A stretch of DNA of 64,000 nucleotides from Caulobacter henricii. GTDB taxonomy: Bacteria > Pseudomonadota > Alphaproteobacteria > Caulobacterales > Caulobacteraceae. Position 1 is the first letter of the stretch. Each line of letters opens with the position of its first letter. Both the position numbers and the translations under genes were made by a program. The notes beneath the pieces are model-generated. The model was given only the letters and a program-made list of their open reading frames with translations, ran no database searches and had not been told where the DNA came from. Positions 57,905 to 64,000 of the stretch are shown in pieces. The stretch covers positions 1,674,001 through 1,738,000 of the forward strand of contig NZ_CP013002.1 in NCBI RefSeq assembly GCF_001414055.1, given 5' to 3'.

Positions 57905-58543
57905 TCAACCGCCGAACGACCGGCCGCCGCCAAATCCGCCGCGCGAGATCACCGAACTGCGGCTCTGGACCCGCGCCGGGGCCTCGGCCCGCGACGGCGC
58001 GTCAAAGCTTTCCGAACGGACGCGCGTTCGGCCGGTGACATAGTCGCGCGACAGCGGATAGCCGCCACCGCCGTAATAGGTCCCGTTACGATCGCGATAC
58101 ATGGGCGCGCCGCGATAGCCGCCACCCATGTTGTCGAGCGCCTGACCGATGATGAATCCGGTCAGGAGTGGCGTGAAGAAGCTGCCGCCACCCTGGCTGG
58201 AGCGTGGCACGCACTGGTCGACGCCATAGCGTTCCTCGCAGCTCTGCTGGTCGTTGAACTTGGGGGCGTTCTCGGCACTGTCCTTCTGGGCCTGGGCCAG
58301 GGTCGTTTCGCACTGCTGGGCGGTGAAGTCGCCCGAGGCCTTGCACTCGTCGAGACTGGCAAAGGTGCGGGCCTCGACGGCGCGTCCGGATTGGGCGGCC
58401 GGCGGATCGCCCCACTGGGTGACAGCCGGCGCATTGTCGCAAGCGGTGATAGACACCGCTGCGCCCGCCATCAGGGTGGTCAGGGTCAGGCTGCGCGAGC
58501 GCTTGAGGCGGGGTTGGGCTTGATCGGACATGGGGCGGCTCAT
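57905..58543 (-). CDS. yjfM: DUF1190 (YgiB/YjfM-type) protein
   Basis: The 212-residue product has a hydrophobic N-terminal segment ending in SITACDN, a possible lipobox near residue 35. Cysteine-bearing blocks follow: FASLDECKASGDFTAQQCETTL and DQQSCEERYGVDQCVPR, typical of DUF1190/YgiB. It ends in a Gly/Tyr/Arg/Ser-rich tail (GGYPLSRDYVTG then RGGFGGGRSFGG). YgiB relatives pair with YgiC-like ligases. It overlaps the DUF350 gene by 4 bases. The function is not known. Confidence 0.85.
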   Translation of the reverse strand: MSRPMSDQAQPRLKRSRSLTLTTLMAGAAVSITACDNAPAVTQWGDPPAAQSGRAVEARTFASLDECKASGDFTAQQCETTLAQAQKDSAENAPKFNDQQSCEERYGVDQCVPRSSQGGGSFFTPLLTGFIIGQALDNMGGGYRGAPMYRDRNGTYYGGGGYPLSRDYVTGRTRVRSESFDAPSRAEAPARVQSRSSVISRGGFGGGRSFGG

Positions 58544-58953
58544 GACGTCATGCAGGCGGCATTGATCAGGCCCACGGCCAGGGAGATGCTGGCCAGATAG
58601 ACCCCGGCGGCCAGTTCGCCGCGCTCGATGCGGGCAGCGACGTCCTTCATCACCACCACGCGGATCAGGGTGAAGGCGGCGATCTGGATGATGCCGGCCA
58701 GGGCGGCCCAGGCGCAGAACTCGACCAGCGAGACGGTATGGCTGAGGGCCGAGGCCAGGGGCAGGACATAGCCGACCAGGGCACCGCCGAGGGCGAGGGC
58801 GGCAGCGACATTACCCTCCCGGATCAGCTTGCCCTCATGATAGGGCGTCACCCACTGGTAGATGACCTTGAAGGCCACGGTGAACAGGCCGGCGGCGATG
58901 AAGGCCACCAGAAAGGCGAGGGCGCTGGTGGCGAACCCCTGAAGATCAAACAT
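58540..58953 (-). CDS. yjfL: DUF350 membrane protein (YjfL type)
   Basis: This 137-residue protein has four hydrophobic helices and the DUF350 pattern: LVAFIAAGLFTVAFKVIYQW near residue 17, GNVAAALALGGALVGYVLPLA near residue 47, and a late GVYLASISLAVGLINAACM. It is an inner-membrane protein with no enzyme motif. In E. coli the yjfL neighbours are yjfK and yjfM, as here. It overlaps the DUF1190 gene by 4 bases and follows DUF2491 by 17 bases. Confidence 0.88.
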   Translation of the reverse strand: MFDLQGFATSALAFLVAFIAAGLFTVAFKVIYQWVTPYHEGKLIREGNVAAALALGGALVGYVLPLASALSHTVSLVEFCAWAALAGIIQIAAFTLIRVVVMKDVAARIERGELAAGVYLASISLAVGLINAACMTS

Positions 58954-58970
58954 GGTCTGTCTCTTTCCGT

Positions 58971-59612
58971 TCAGGCTTTGAATTCGCCGGCTTCCAGCGG
59001 AATGCCGAGCATGATCTCGAACGAGACCTCATGGTCTTCGCTCTCCTGCTCGATGGCGAGCAGTAACTCACGGCCGTCACCCGGCAGGTCGCGGGCGAAC
59101 AGCATGCAGGTCTGGAAGATCCGCCGGTCGGGAACGCCGTCCCGGTCATCATGCAGGTCTTCCCAGAAGGTGACGGGGTCCTGGTGTTCGGCTTCATCGC
59201 CAAACCACAGGCGGTGATAGTCCGGCAGGCCCTTGGCCGTGAAGGTGCGGGCCTGCAGCCGGGCGGCCCAGGCCTCACGATCGGCGCGACCGCCGGGATA
59301 GGCACTGTCCCAGGGCATGAAGACCGTCACGTCGGTCAGGCGCTGGCCTTCACGATCGTCGGAGACAGCCTGAAACATCACATGATCATCGGTATAGAAG
59401 CGATGGACGAAGCCGCCGTCCTTCAGGTCCACTAGGCCCTGGGCGGAGATCTCGAGCGTGTCGCGGTCCAGGGAGAACTGGGTATCGCCGCCAAAACGCC
59501 GCCAGGCCAGGGTGTCGAGCCAGACGGTTCGACCCAGGGTGACATTGCGAATGGCGGGCAGGGCCGGCGCGGCGAGCGCAGCGTCCTTGCGTCCGAAAAG
59601 CTTGCTGAACAT
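58971..59612 (-). CDS. yjfK: DUF2491 (YjfK-type) protein
   Basis: The 213-residue soluble protein matches the YjfK/DUF2491 family. It begins MFSKLFGRKDAALAAPALPA, then NVTLGRTVWLDTLAWRRFGGD, ISAQGLVDLKDGGFVHRFYTD and PVTFWEDLHDDRDGVPDRRIFQ. It has no signal peptide and no known catalytic motif. It heads the minus-strand arm, 173 bases from the divergent DUF2170 gene. That gap probably holds both promoters, though I could not fix them. Confidence 0.85.
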   Translation of the reverse strand: MFSKLFGRKDAALAAPALPAIRNVTLGRTVWLDTLAWRRFGGDTQFSLDRDTLEISAQGLVDLKDGGFVHRFYTDDHVMFQAVSDDREGQRLTDVTVFMPWDSAYPGGRADREAWAARLQARTFTAKGLPDYHRLWFGDEAEHQDPVTFWEDLHDDRDGVPDRRIFQTCMLFARDLPGDGRELLLAIEQESEDHEVSFEIMLGIPLEAGEFKA

Positions 59613-59785
59613 CGAAAGCGGACCCGGTGGCGACTCCCTCTACCTGTACGACGCGCGGTGCTTCTGCAAAAGGGCCCGCGCCATTACCAACTTGTCATGG
59701 GCAAGGTTTTCGCGAGGCTCTCGACGACTGGCATTCGGCCTCCCATCTTGTATGAAACGCCATGACCTCTAGAGGATGAATCCCC

Positions 59786-60211
59786 ATGACGACCGCCGCC
59801 TGGACTGTTCGCTCGCTGCAGGCCGCCCTGTCCACAAGGGGTGGCGAGGCTCTGACGGCCCGGGTCGTCGAAGGCGCGGATCCGATCCTGCTGGTCACCA
59901 TGCACGAGCAGGGCGACCTGGAGATCTTCGTCAGCGCCAGCGATCAGCAGATCGCGGCTTCGGTCCTGTTGTGGCCGGTCGACGAACAGGAAGATCGCCA
60001 CGCCTTCAACGAGTTCCTGCTCAAGGCCCAGAAACTGGTGCCTCTGTCGAACTTCGGCATCGGCACAGTCGGTGACCGTGACTATTACGAACTGTTCGGC
60101 GAACTGGCACCGTCCTCGTCGCTCGATGACATTCTGATCGAACTGCGCGTGCTGGCCGAAAATGCCATCGAGGCCGCGTCCGATCTGCGCTCCTCCTTCA
60201 CTCCCGCCTGA
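59786..60211 (+). CDS. yjfI: DUF2170 (YjfI-type) protein
   Basis: The 141-residue product belongs to the YjfI/DUF2170 family. Blocks include ILLVTMHEQGDLEIFVSASD near residue 33, ASVLLWPVDEQEDRHAFNEF and LVPLSNFGIGTVGDRDYYEL, then a helical C-terminus. It is soluble with no signal peptide. It opens the plus-strand arm, 22 bases before the PspA-like gene. The function is unknown; it may be a partner or regulator of the PspA protein. Confidence 0.85.
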   Translation: MTTAAWTVRSLQAALSTRGGEALTARVVEGADPILLVTMHEQGDLEIFVSASDQQIAASVLLWPVDEQEDRHAFNEFLLKAQKLVPLSNFGIGTVGDRDYYELFGELAPSSSLDDILIELRVLAENAIEAASDLRSSFTPA

Positions 60212-60233
60212 AATCGTTCCCGGAGACCCCCCG

Positions 60234-60974
60234 ATGTCCATCTGGCGCAAGCTGTTCACCCTGGGCCGCGCAGGCGCGCATGACGCCACGGCCGCCGTCG
60301 TCGACGCCAATGCCATCCGGATCCTGGACCAGGAAATCCGCGATGCCGACACCGCCCAGGGCAAGGCCCGTGACGACCTGGCCACCCTCGTGGCCCGCCG
60401 GCGCATCCTGGAGAAGGAAGTGTCCAGCTTCCGCGAGCAGGTGACCAAGTACGAAGGCTCGGCCCGCGCGGCTGTCGGCAAGGGCGACATGGATCTTGCC
60501 CGTCAGGTCGCTCAGCGCATCGCAGACCTCGAGCAGGACATTGCCCTGAAGGAGCCCCAGATCGAGGGCATGCGTCAGGCCGAGGACCAGCTTCATCAGG
60601 CGATCACCGCCACGGATCGCCGGGTTGAAACCCTGCGCCGTGAGGTCGAGGTCGTGAAGGTCAATGAATCTGTTCAGAAGGCCCAGGCTGCGGTGGCGGC
60701 ACGAGGCGCGGGTGCAGGTTCGTCCCTGGGTTCGGCCGCCGACAGCCTCGCCCGGATCAAGGAGCGTCAGGCCATTCGTGGCGAGCGCATCAAGGCCGCC
60801 GGCGAACTGGAAGACCGCCGTACGGGCGCGGACCTTGACGAGAAGCTGCGCCTGGCCGGGATTGGTCCGGGTCAGTCCTCGGCCGATGACATTCTGGCGC
60901 GTCTCGCCCCTCCGGCCGCAGCGCCGCTGCAGATCGAGCAGAAGTCGGCCGATCCCAAAGCCAGCGACGCCTGA
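60234..60974 (+). CDS. yjfJ: PspA/IM30-family membrane-remodelling protein (YjfJ type)
   Basis: The 246-residue protein begins MSIWRKLFTLGRAGAHDATA and has the long coiled coil of PspA/IM30 (LDQEIRDADTAQGKARDD, then KEVSSFREQVTKYEGSARAA). These proteins are bacterial ESCRT-III relatives that polymerise on damaged or stressed inner membrane. The C-terminus is variable and disordered (about residues 160-246), with Ala/Gly and charged repeats. The ATG at 60234 follows CGGAGA. It is directly followed by the glutathionylspermidine-synthase-like gene, 5 bases later. Confidence 0.88.
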   Translation: MSIWRKLFTLGRAGAHDATAAVVDANAIRILDQEIRDADTAQGKARDDLATLVARRRILEKEVSSFREQVTKYEGSARAAVGKGDMDLARQVAQRIADLEQDIALKEPQIEGMRQAEDQLHQAITATDRRVETLRREVEVVKVNESVQKAQAAVAARGAGAGSSLGSAADSLARIKERQAIRGERIKAAGELEDRRTGADLDEKLRLAGIGPGQSSADDILARLAPPAAAPLQIEQKSADPKASDA

Positions 60975-60979
60975 TCCGC

Positions 60980-62137
60980 GTGCGTCGACTTGATCTGACG
61001 CCCCGACCAGACTGGCAGGCGAAGGCCGACGCGGTCGGTTTCGTCTACCACCACACGGACGGCCAGCCCTATTGGGATGAGTCGGTGGCCTATGCCTTCA
61101 CCCTGGCCCAGATCGAAGGCGATCTGGAGCCGGCGGCGGAAGCGCTGCACGAGCTTTGCCTCGACCTCGTCGATGAGGCGGTGGGGAGCGAGGCGCTGAT
61201 GACCCGGCTGGCGATCCCGGCCGAGCATCAGGACTTCATCGCTGCCTCATGGCGGGCCCGCGAGCCCTCGCTCTATGGCCGCTTTGACTTCGGTTATGAC
61301 GGCTCAGGCCCGCCCAAGCTCTATGAGTACAATGCCGACACGCCCACCAGCGTGTTCGAGGCGGCGACCTTTCAGTGGCTCTGGCTGGAAGACCTCATGG
61401 CGTCAGGCGCGCTACCCGCGGGAACCGATCAGTTCAACAGCCTGTTCGAGGCCTTGCGGGACCGCTTCGCAACCCTGTTCCCGACCGGCGGCTTCGTGCA
61501 TTTCGCAAGTGATGCCTCGGCCATTGAGGATCGCCAGACCGTGCGCTTCCTGGAGGACCTAGCCCTTCAGGCCGGGCTCGACCCCCGGTTCGTCGCGATC
61601 GATGCCATTGGGGTGAACGCTGAGGGCCAGTTTGTCGACAGCGAGGGGTTCCTCCTGCAGGCAGCATTCAAGCTCTATCCCTGGGAGTTCATGCTGCGGG
61701 AGCCATATGCGGTCCATCTGAAGACCGCCGCCGTGCGCTGGCTTGAGCCCTCCTGGAAGGCGATCCTGTCGAACAAGGGCATCCTGCCCCTGCTCTGGGA
61801 GCGGCATCCCGGCCACCCCAATCTTCTGGAAGCCTATTTCGAAGATGACCCGCGTGTGTCGAACCTGGGCCCGCGCCATGTGCGCAAGCCGCTGTTTTCG
61901 CGCGAAGGGGCCAATGTCGAGATCATCGGCGGGAATGAACCGGTTCTGGACCAGGGCTATGGCCGGGAGGGCGCCATAGTGCAGGCCTTCCACCCGCCAC
62001 CGACCTTTGCCGGCAGGCATCCTGTGGTCGGGGCCTGGATGGTGGGCAACCGGCCGGCGGGCATCGGCATTCGCGAGGATGACAGCGTGGTGACCAAAAA
62101 CCTGGCGCGTTTCGTGCCGCATATCATCGAGGCCTGA
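60980..62137 (+). CDS. yjfC: Glutathionylspermidine-synthase-like ATP-grasp ligase (YjfC/YgiC type)
   Basis: The 385-residue protein matches the ATP-grasp synthetase domain of glutathionylspermidine synthase without its amidase half, as in E. coli YgiC and YjfC. Marks are YGRFDFGYDGSGPPKLYEYN near residue 95, DTPTSVFEAATFQWLW, LSNKGILPLLWERHPGHPN near residue 265, KPLFSREGANVEII near residue 302 and the metal/ATP-binding region near EDDSVVTKN. It probably joins an amine to a carboxylate using ATP. Start is GTG at 60980. It closes the plus-strand arm of the yjf-like cluster. Confidence 0.88.
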   Translation: MRRLDLTPRPDWQAKADAVGFVYHHTDGQPYWDESVAYAFTLAQIEGDLEPAAEALHELCLDLVDEAVGSEALMTRLAIPAEHQDFIAASWRAREPSLYGRFDFGYDGSGPPKLYEYNADTPTSVFEAATFQWLWLEDLMASGALPAGTDQFNSLFEALRDRFATLFPTGGFVHFASDASAIEDRQTVRFLEDLALQAGLDPRFVAIDAIGVNAEGQFVDSEGFLLQAAFKLYPWEFMLREPYAVHLKTAAVRWLEPSWKAILSNKGILPLLWERHPGHPNLLEAYFEDDPRVSNLGPRHVRKPLFSREGANVEIIGGNEPVLDQGYGREGAIVQAFHPPPTFAGRHPVVGAWMVGNRPAGIGIREDDSVVTKNLARFVPHIIEA

Positions 62138-62290
62138 GGCGGAAGACCCGGATCGAAGGTCGCAATTCGCCTGTTTGGTGTAAATGGTCCTTGCGGTTGG
62201 ACCCGGGATCACTCCACCTTCACCGTAAGGCCCTCACGTCGACGCGTGTTGGGACCAGAAAATCGTCAGAAGTCCAAAGTCGGGGGAAGA

Positions 62291-62635
62291 ATGAGTTCGG
62301 AACAGGATAACGCGGGTTCCAGCATCGCCGCGATCTTGGCGGCCGTGTCGGCGGAAATGTCCATCGCTGCAGAGGCCTGTGGCAAGCTGGATGACGCCCT
62401 GGGTCAGATCCTGGCGGTCAGCCCGCCGGAGAGCCGCAATCAGGTCATGCAGGAACTGCATACCGTCGACCTTCTCGCGCAACACATCACGGCGGTGACG
62501 GACTTCACCCACCGTCTGGCCCTGATCGCATCGACTGATGATGCGCTAGAGGTCGATGAAGCCCTGTCGGCCATCACCCTGGGCGCAGTCGCTGAACGTC
62601 TTCGCGCCAGCCTGGCAGCCGCCAAGGCGGCGTGA
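62291..62635 (+). CDS. Small helical protein of unknown function
   Basis: The 114-residue product starts at an ATG directly preceded by GGGGGAAGA. It is predicted to be mostly helical: SIAAILAAVSAEMSIAAEAC, QVMQELHTVDLLAQHITAVT and LSAITLGAVAERLRASLAAA. There is no signal peptide and one cysteine. The arrangement resembles small four-helix-bundle proteins, but I cannot assign a family. The ArsC-like gene follows 23 bases later and may be co-transcribed. Confidence 0.6.
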   Translation: MSSEQDNAGSSIAAILAAVSAEMSIAAEACGKLDDALGQILAVSPPESRNQVMQELHTVDLLAQHITAVTDFTHRLALIASTDDALEVDEALSAITLGAVAERLRASLAAAKAA

Positions 62636-62658
62636 CGAGCGACGGGGGGAGCGGATCC

Positions 62659-63015
62659 ATGACCGTGACCGTCTATGGCATCAAGGCCTGTGACACGATG
62701 AAGAAGGCTCGGGACTGGCTGGACGACCATGGGGTCGTCCACGCCTTTCACGACTACAAGTCCGTCGGGATCGACCGGGAACGTCTTGTCCGCTGGGTCG
62801 AGGCCCTGGGGTGGGAGGCGGTTCTGAACCGGGCCGGTACGACCTTCCGCAAGCTGACAGAGTCGCAGAAGCAAGACCTGGACGCCGCAAAGGCTGTGGA
62901 TTTGATGCTGGCCCAGCCCTCGATGATCAAGCGGCCCATGCTCGACATCAATGGAGCGTTGACCGCGGGCTTCAAGCCGGATCTCTATGCGCGGCTGTTC
63001 GAAGCGGCCGCTTGA
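62659..63015 (+). CDS. ArsC-family (YffB/Spx-like) thioredoxin-fold protein
   Basis: This 118-residue protein has the ArsC/Spx fold with the active-site region TVYGIKACDTMKKARDWL (residues 4-21). It keeps one N-terminal cysteine, like YffB, rather than the Cys-x2-Cys of glutaredoxins. RAGTTFRKL near residue 65 and MIKRPML near residue 92 (substrate-binding Lys-Arg-Pro) are conserved family blocks. Relatives reduce arsenate or glutathionylated thiols, or act as regulators. The ATG at 62659 with GGGGGGAG upstream is chosen over an upstream GTG that touches the previous stop. Confidence 0.88.
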   Translation: MTVTVYGIKACDTMKKARDWLDDHGVVHAFHDYKSVGIDRERLVRWVEALGWEAVLNRAGTTFRKLTESQKQDLDAAKAVDLMLAQPSMIKRPMLDINGALTAGFKPDLYARLFEAAA

Positions 63016-63134
63016 GGCCAATTGGCTTTGCGCCAGACGCGAGTCGGCAGATTTTTTAGACGACAATCGGGGCGAGGCGGGGCTATTTCGGCCAAGCTCG
63101 CGTCGTTTGAAACCAGAAGTGCAGGAACTGTTCC

Positions 63135-63800
63135 GTGGGGGCCCAACCCGTTCCGTCCTACGACATGGTCATTTTTGACTTTGACGGCACGCTGGCCGAC
63201 AGCGCGGCGTGGATGATCAAGGCCGTCAATCCCATGGCCCAGCGGTTCGGGTTCAAGACCGTCACCGACGAAGAAATCGACATGCTGCGCGGCCGCGGGA
63301 CGCGCGAGGTCATTCGCTATCTGGGCATATCGCCCTGGAAACTGCCGATGATCGCCCGGCACGGCAAGAAACTGATGGCGGCCGAGTGCGAGTCCATCCC
63401 GCTGTTTCCGGAAACGGCCGGCATGCTGCGGACCCTGCACGAGGCGGGTCTTCGCCTGGCCGTGGTCAGCTCCAACAGCGAAGGCACAATCCGCGCAGTG
63501 CTGGGACCGGAATTGTCGGGCCTGATCAGCCAGTTCTCCTGCGGGGCCTCGCTGTTCGGCAAGGCCCGCAAGTTTCGCAAGGTGACCTCCGGTGCCGCGC
63601 GCGACCGGGTCATCTGCATTGGGGACGAGACCCGCGATATCGAAGCGGCCCGCGCACTGGGCCTGGCCAGCGGCGCAGTGACCTGGGGTGCCGCCAAGCG
63701 GGCGATCCTGGCCGAGCATGGCCCGACCATCGTGTTTGAATCGCCGTCGGAAATTATTTCGCATCTTGTTGCATCCAGGGCGGCGTCCGGCGGCGACTAA
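63135..63800 (+). CDS. HAD-superfamily hydrolase
   Basis: The 221-residue enzyme has all four HAD motifs: FDFDGTLADSAAW near residue 14 (nucleophile and general acid), VVSSNSEGT near residue 111, the lysine region LFGKARKFRKV, and GDETRDIEAARALGL near residue 170. The cap type and size fit phosphoglycolate-phosphatase-like or CbbY-like enzymes, but the substrate is unknown. The GTG at 63135 is the first start; an ATG at 63165 is possible but would trim the N-terminus close to the first motif. Confidence 0.88.
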   Translation: MGAQPVPSYDMVIFDFDGTLADSAAWMIKAVNPMAQRFGFKTVTDEEIDMLRGRGTREVIRYLGISPWKLPMIARHGKKLMAAECESIPLFPETAGMLRTLHEAGLRLAVVSSNSEGTIRAVLGPELSGLISQFSCGASLFGKARKFRKVTSGAARDRVICIGDETRDIEAARALGLASGAVTWGAAKRAILAEHGPTIVFESPSEIISHLVASRAASGGD

Positions 63801-63846
63801 CCTTCAGAAAACGGCGCCGAGCCTGGCGCCCTCTGGAGCACAAATC

Positions 63847-64000
63847 ATGCTGAGCCTGTTTCGAGACTTCTGGTGGCTGGTCTTTCCCCTGAGCTGGTTC
63901 CTGATCGCCGCCTGGCGCGCCTGGCTGAATTACAAGGCCCGTCGTGACGTTCTGGATCTGATCGAGACCTATGCTCAGGCCGGGCGCGAAGCGCCGCCCG
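63847..64000 (+). CDS. N-terminal part of a membrane-anchored protein (partial)
   Basis: The ATG at 63847 follows TGGAGCAC. The visible 51 residues include one hydrophobic stretch (about residues 6-24: RDFWWLVFPLSWFLIAAWR), then a helical segment NYKARRDVLDLIETYAQAG. The gene continues past the window. No family can be assigned from this part. Confidence 0.55.
   Translation, partial: MLSLFRDFWWLVFPLSWFLIAAWRAWLNYKARRDVLDLIETYAQAGREAPP

Overview
The window is a GC-rich, densely packed chromosomal segment that looks like a Caulobacter-type alphaproteobacterium. This assignment rests on gene order (gyrA-coaD-cyclophilins-queA-tgt; guaB ... guaA), frequent 1-4 base stop/start overlaps, the protein families present and the strong GC bias, not on a database search. 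I see no rRNA, insertion sequence, prophage or CRISPR array. One tRNA (Lys-TTT) is present. No gap between genes exceeds 300 bases.

Layout. 1-5.6 kb: the tail of an outer-membrane barrel, a secreted toroid polysaccharide-lyase-like protein, HU, a metabolite:proton symporter and a TTC38-type TPR protein. 5.6-8.8 kb: biotin genes bioD-bioF diverging from bioA. 8.8-20.8 kb: a DMT transporter, SodC, gyrA, coaD, three cyclophilins, an EEP-fold membrane protein, a lipoprotein, queA-tgt and a secreted protein. 20.9-28.4 kb: tRNA-Lys, a GT9-like protein, the sulfate importer cysTWA, and a transglutaminase / alpha-E / circularly permuted ATP-grasp cluster. 28.7-34.6 kb: tamA-tamB. 34.7-40.3 kb: an arginine succinyltransferase (AST) operon of an M20 hydrolase, astA, astD, astB and a GNAT gene. 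40.3-51.5 kb: a LytTR regulator divergent from an acyltransferase, then phhA, hspQ, ppx/gppA, rlmE, an RCK potassium channel, guaB, a MAPEG protein, an RsmB-type methyltransferase and guaA. 51.6-55.7 kb: a TetR-headed catabolic operon. 55.8-64 kb: a 34-residue basic protein, a secreted protein, kynureninase, a complete yjfI/J/K/L/M/C-type set on two divergent arms, then small genes and a HAD hydrolase.

How the genes work together. Biotin synthesis, purine synthesis (guaB, guaA), queuosine tRNA modification (queA, tgt), sulfate uptake, arginine catabolism (AST), phenylalanine/kynurenine catabolism and outer-membrane assembly (TamA/B) are recognisable modules. Two poorly characterised ATP-grasp clusters stand out. 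The first is the ATP-grasp/alpha-E/transglutaminase trio. The second is the divergent yjf set, which combines a PspA/IM30 protein, a glutathionylspermidine-synthase-like ligase, a DUF350 membrane protein, DUF1190, DUF2491 and DUF2170.

The other main leads are a TetR-PhlG-like-hydrolase-flavoprotein-FAH operon with a readable and apparently leaderless promoter, and three housekeeping enzymes with altered key residues: TGT lacks two of three zinc cysteines, SodC lacks one zinc histidine, and GyrA has Phe at the quinolone-determining Asp position. All functional calls come from reading motifs. No similarity search was run.
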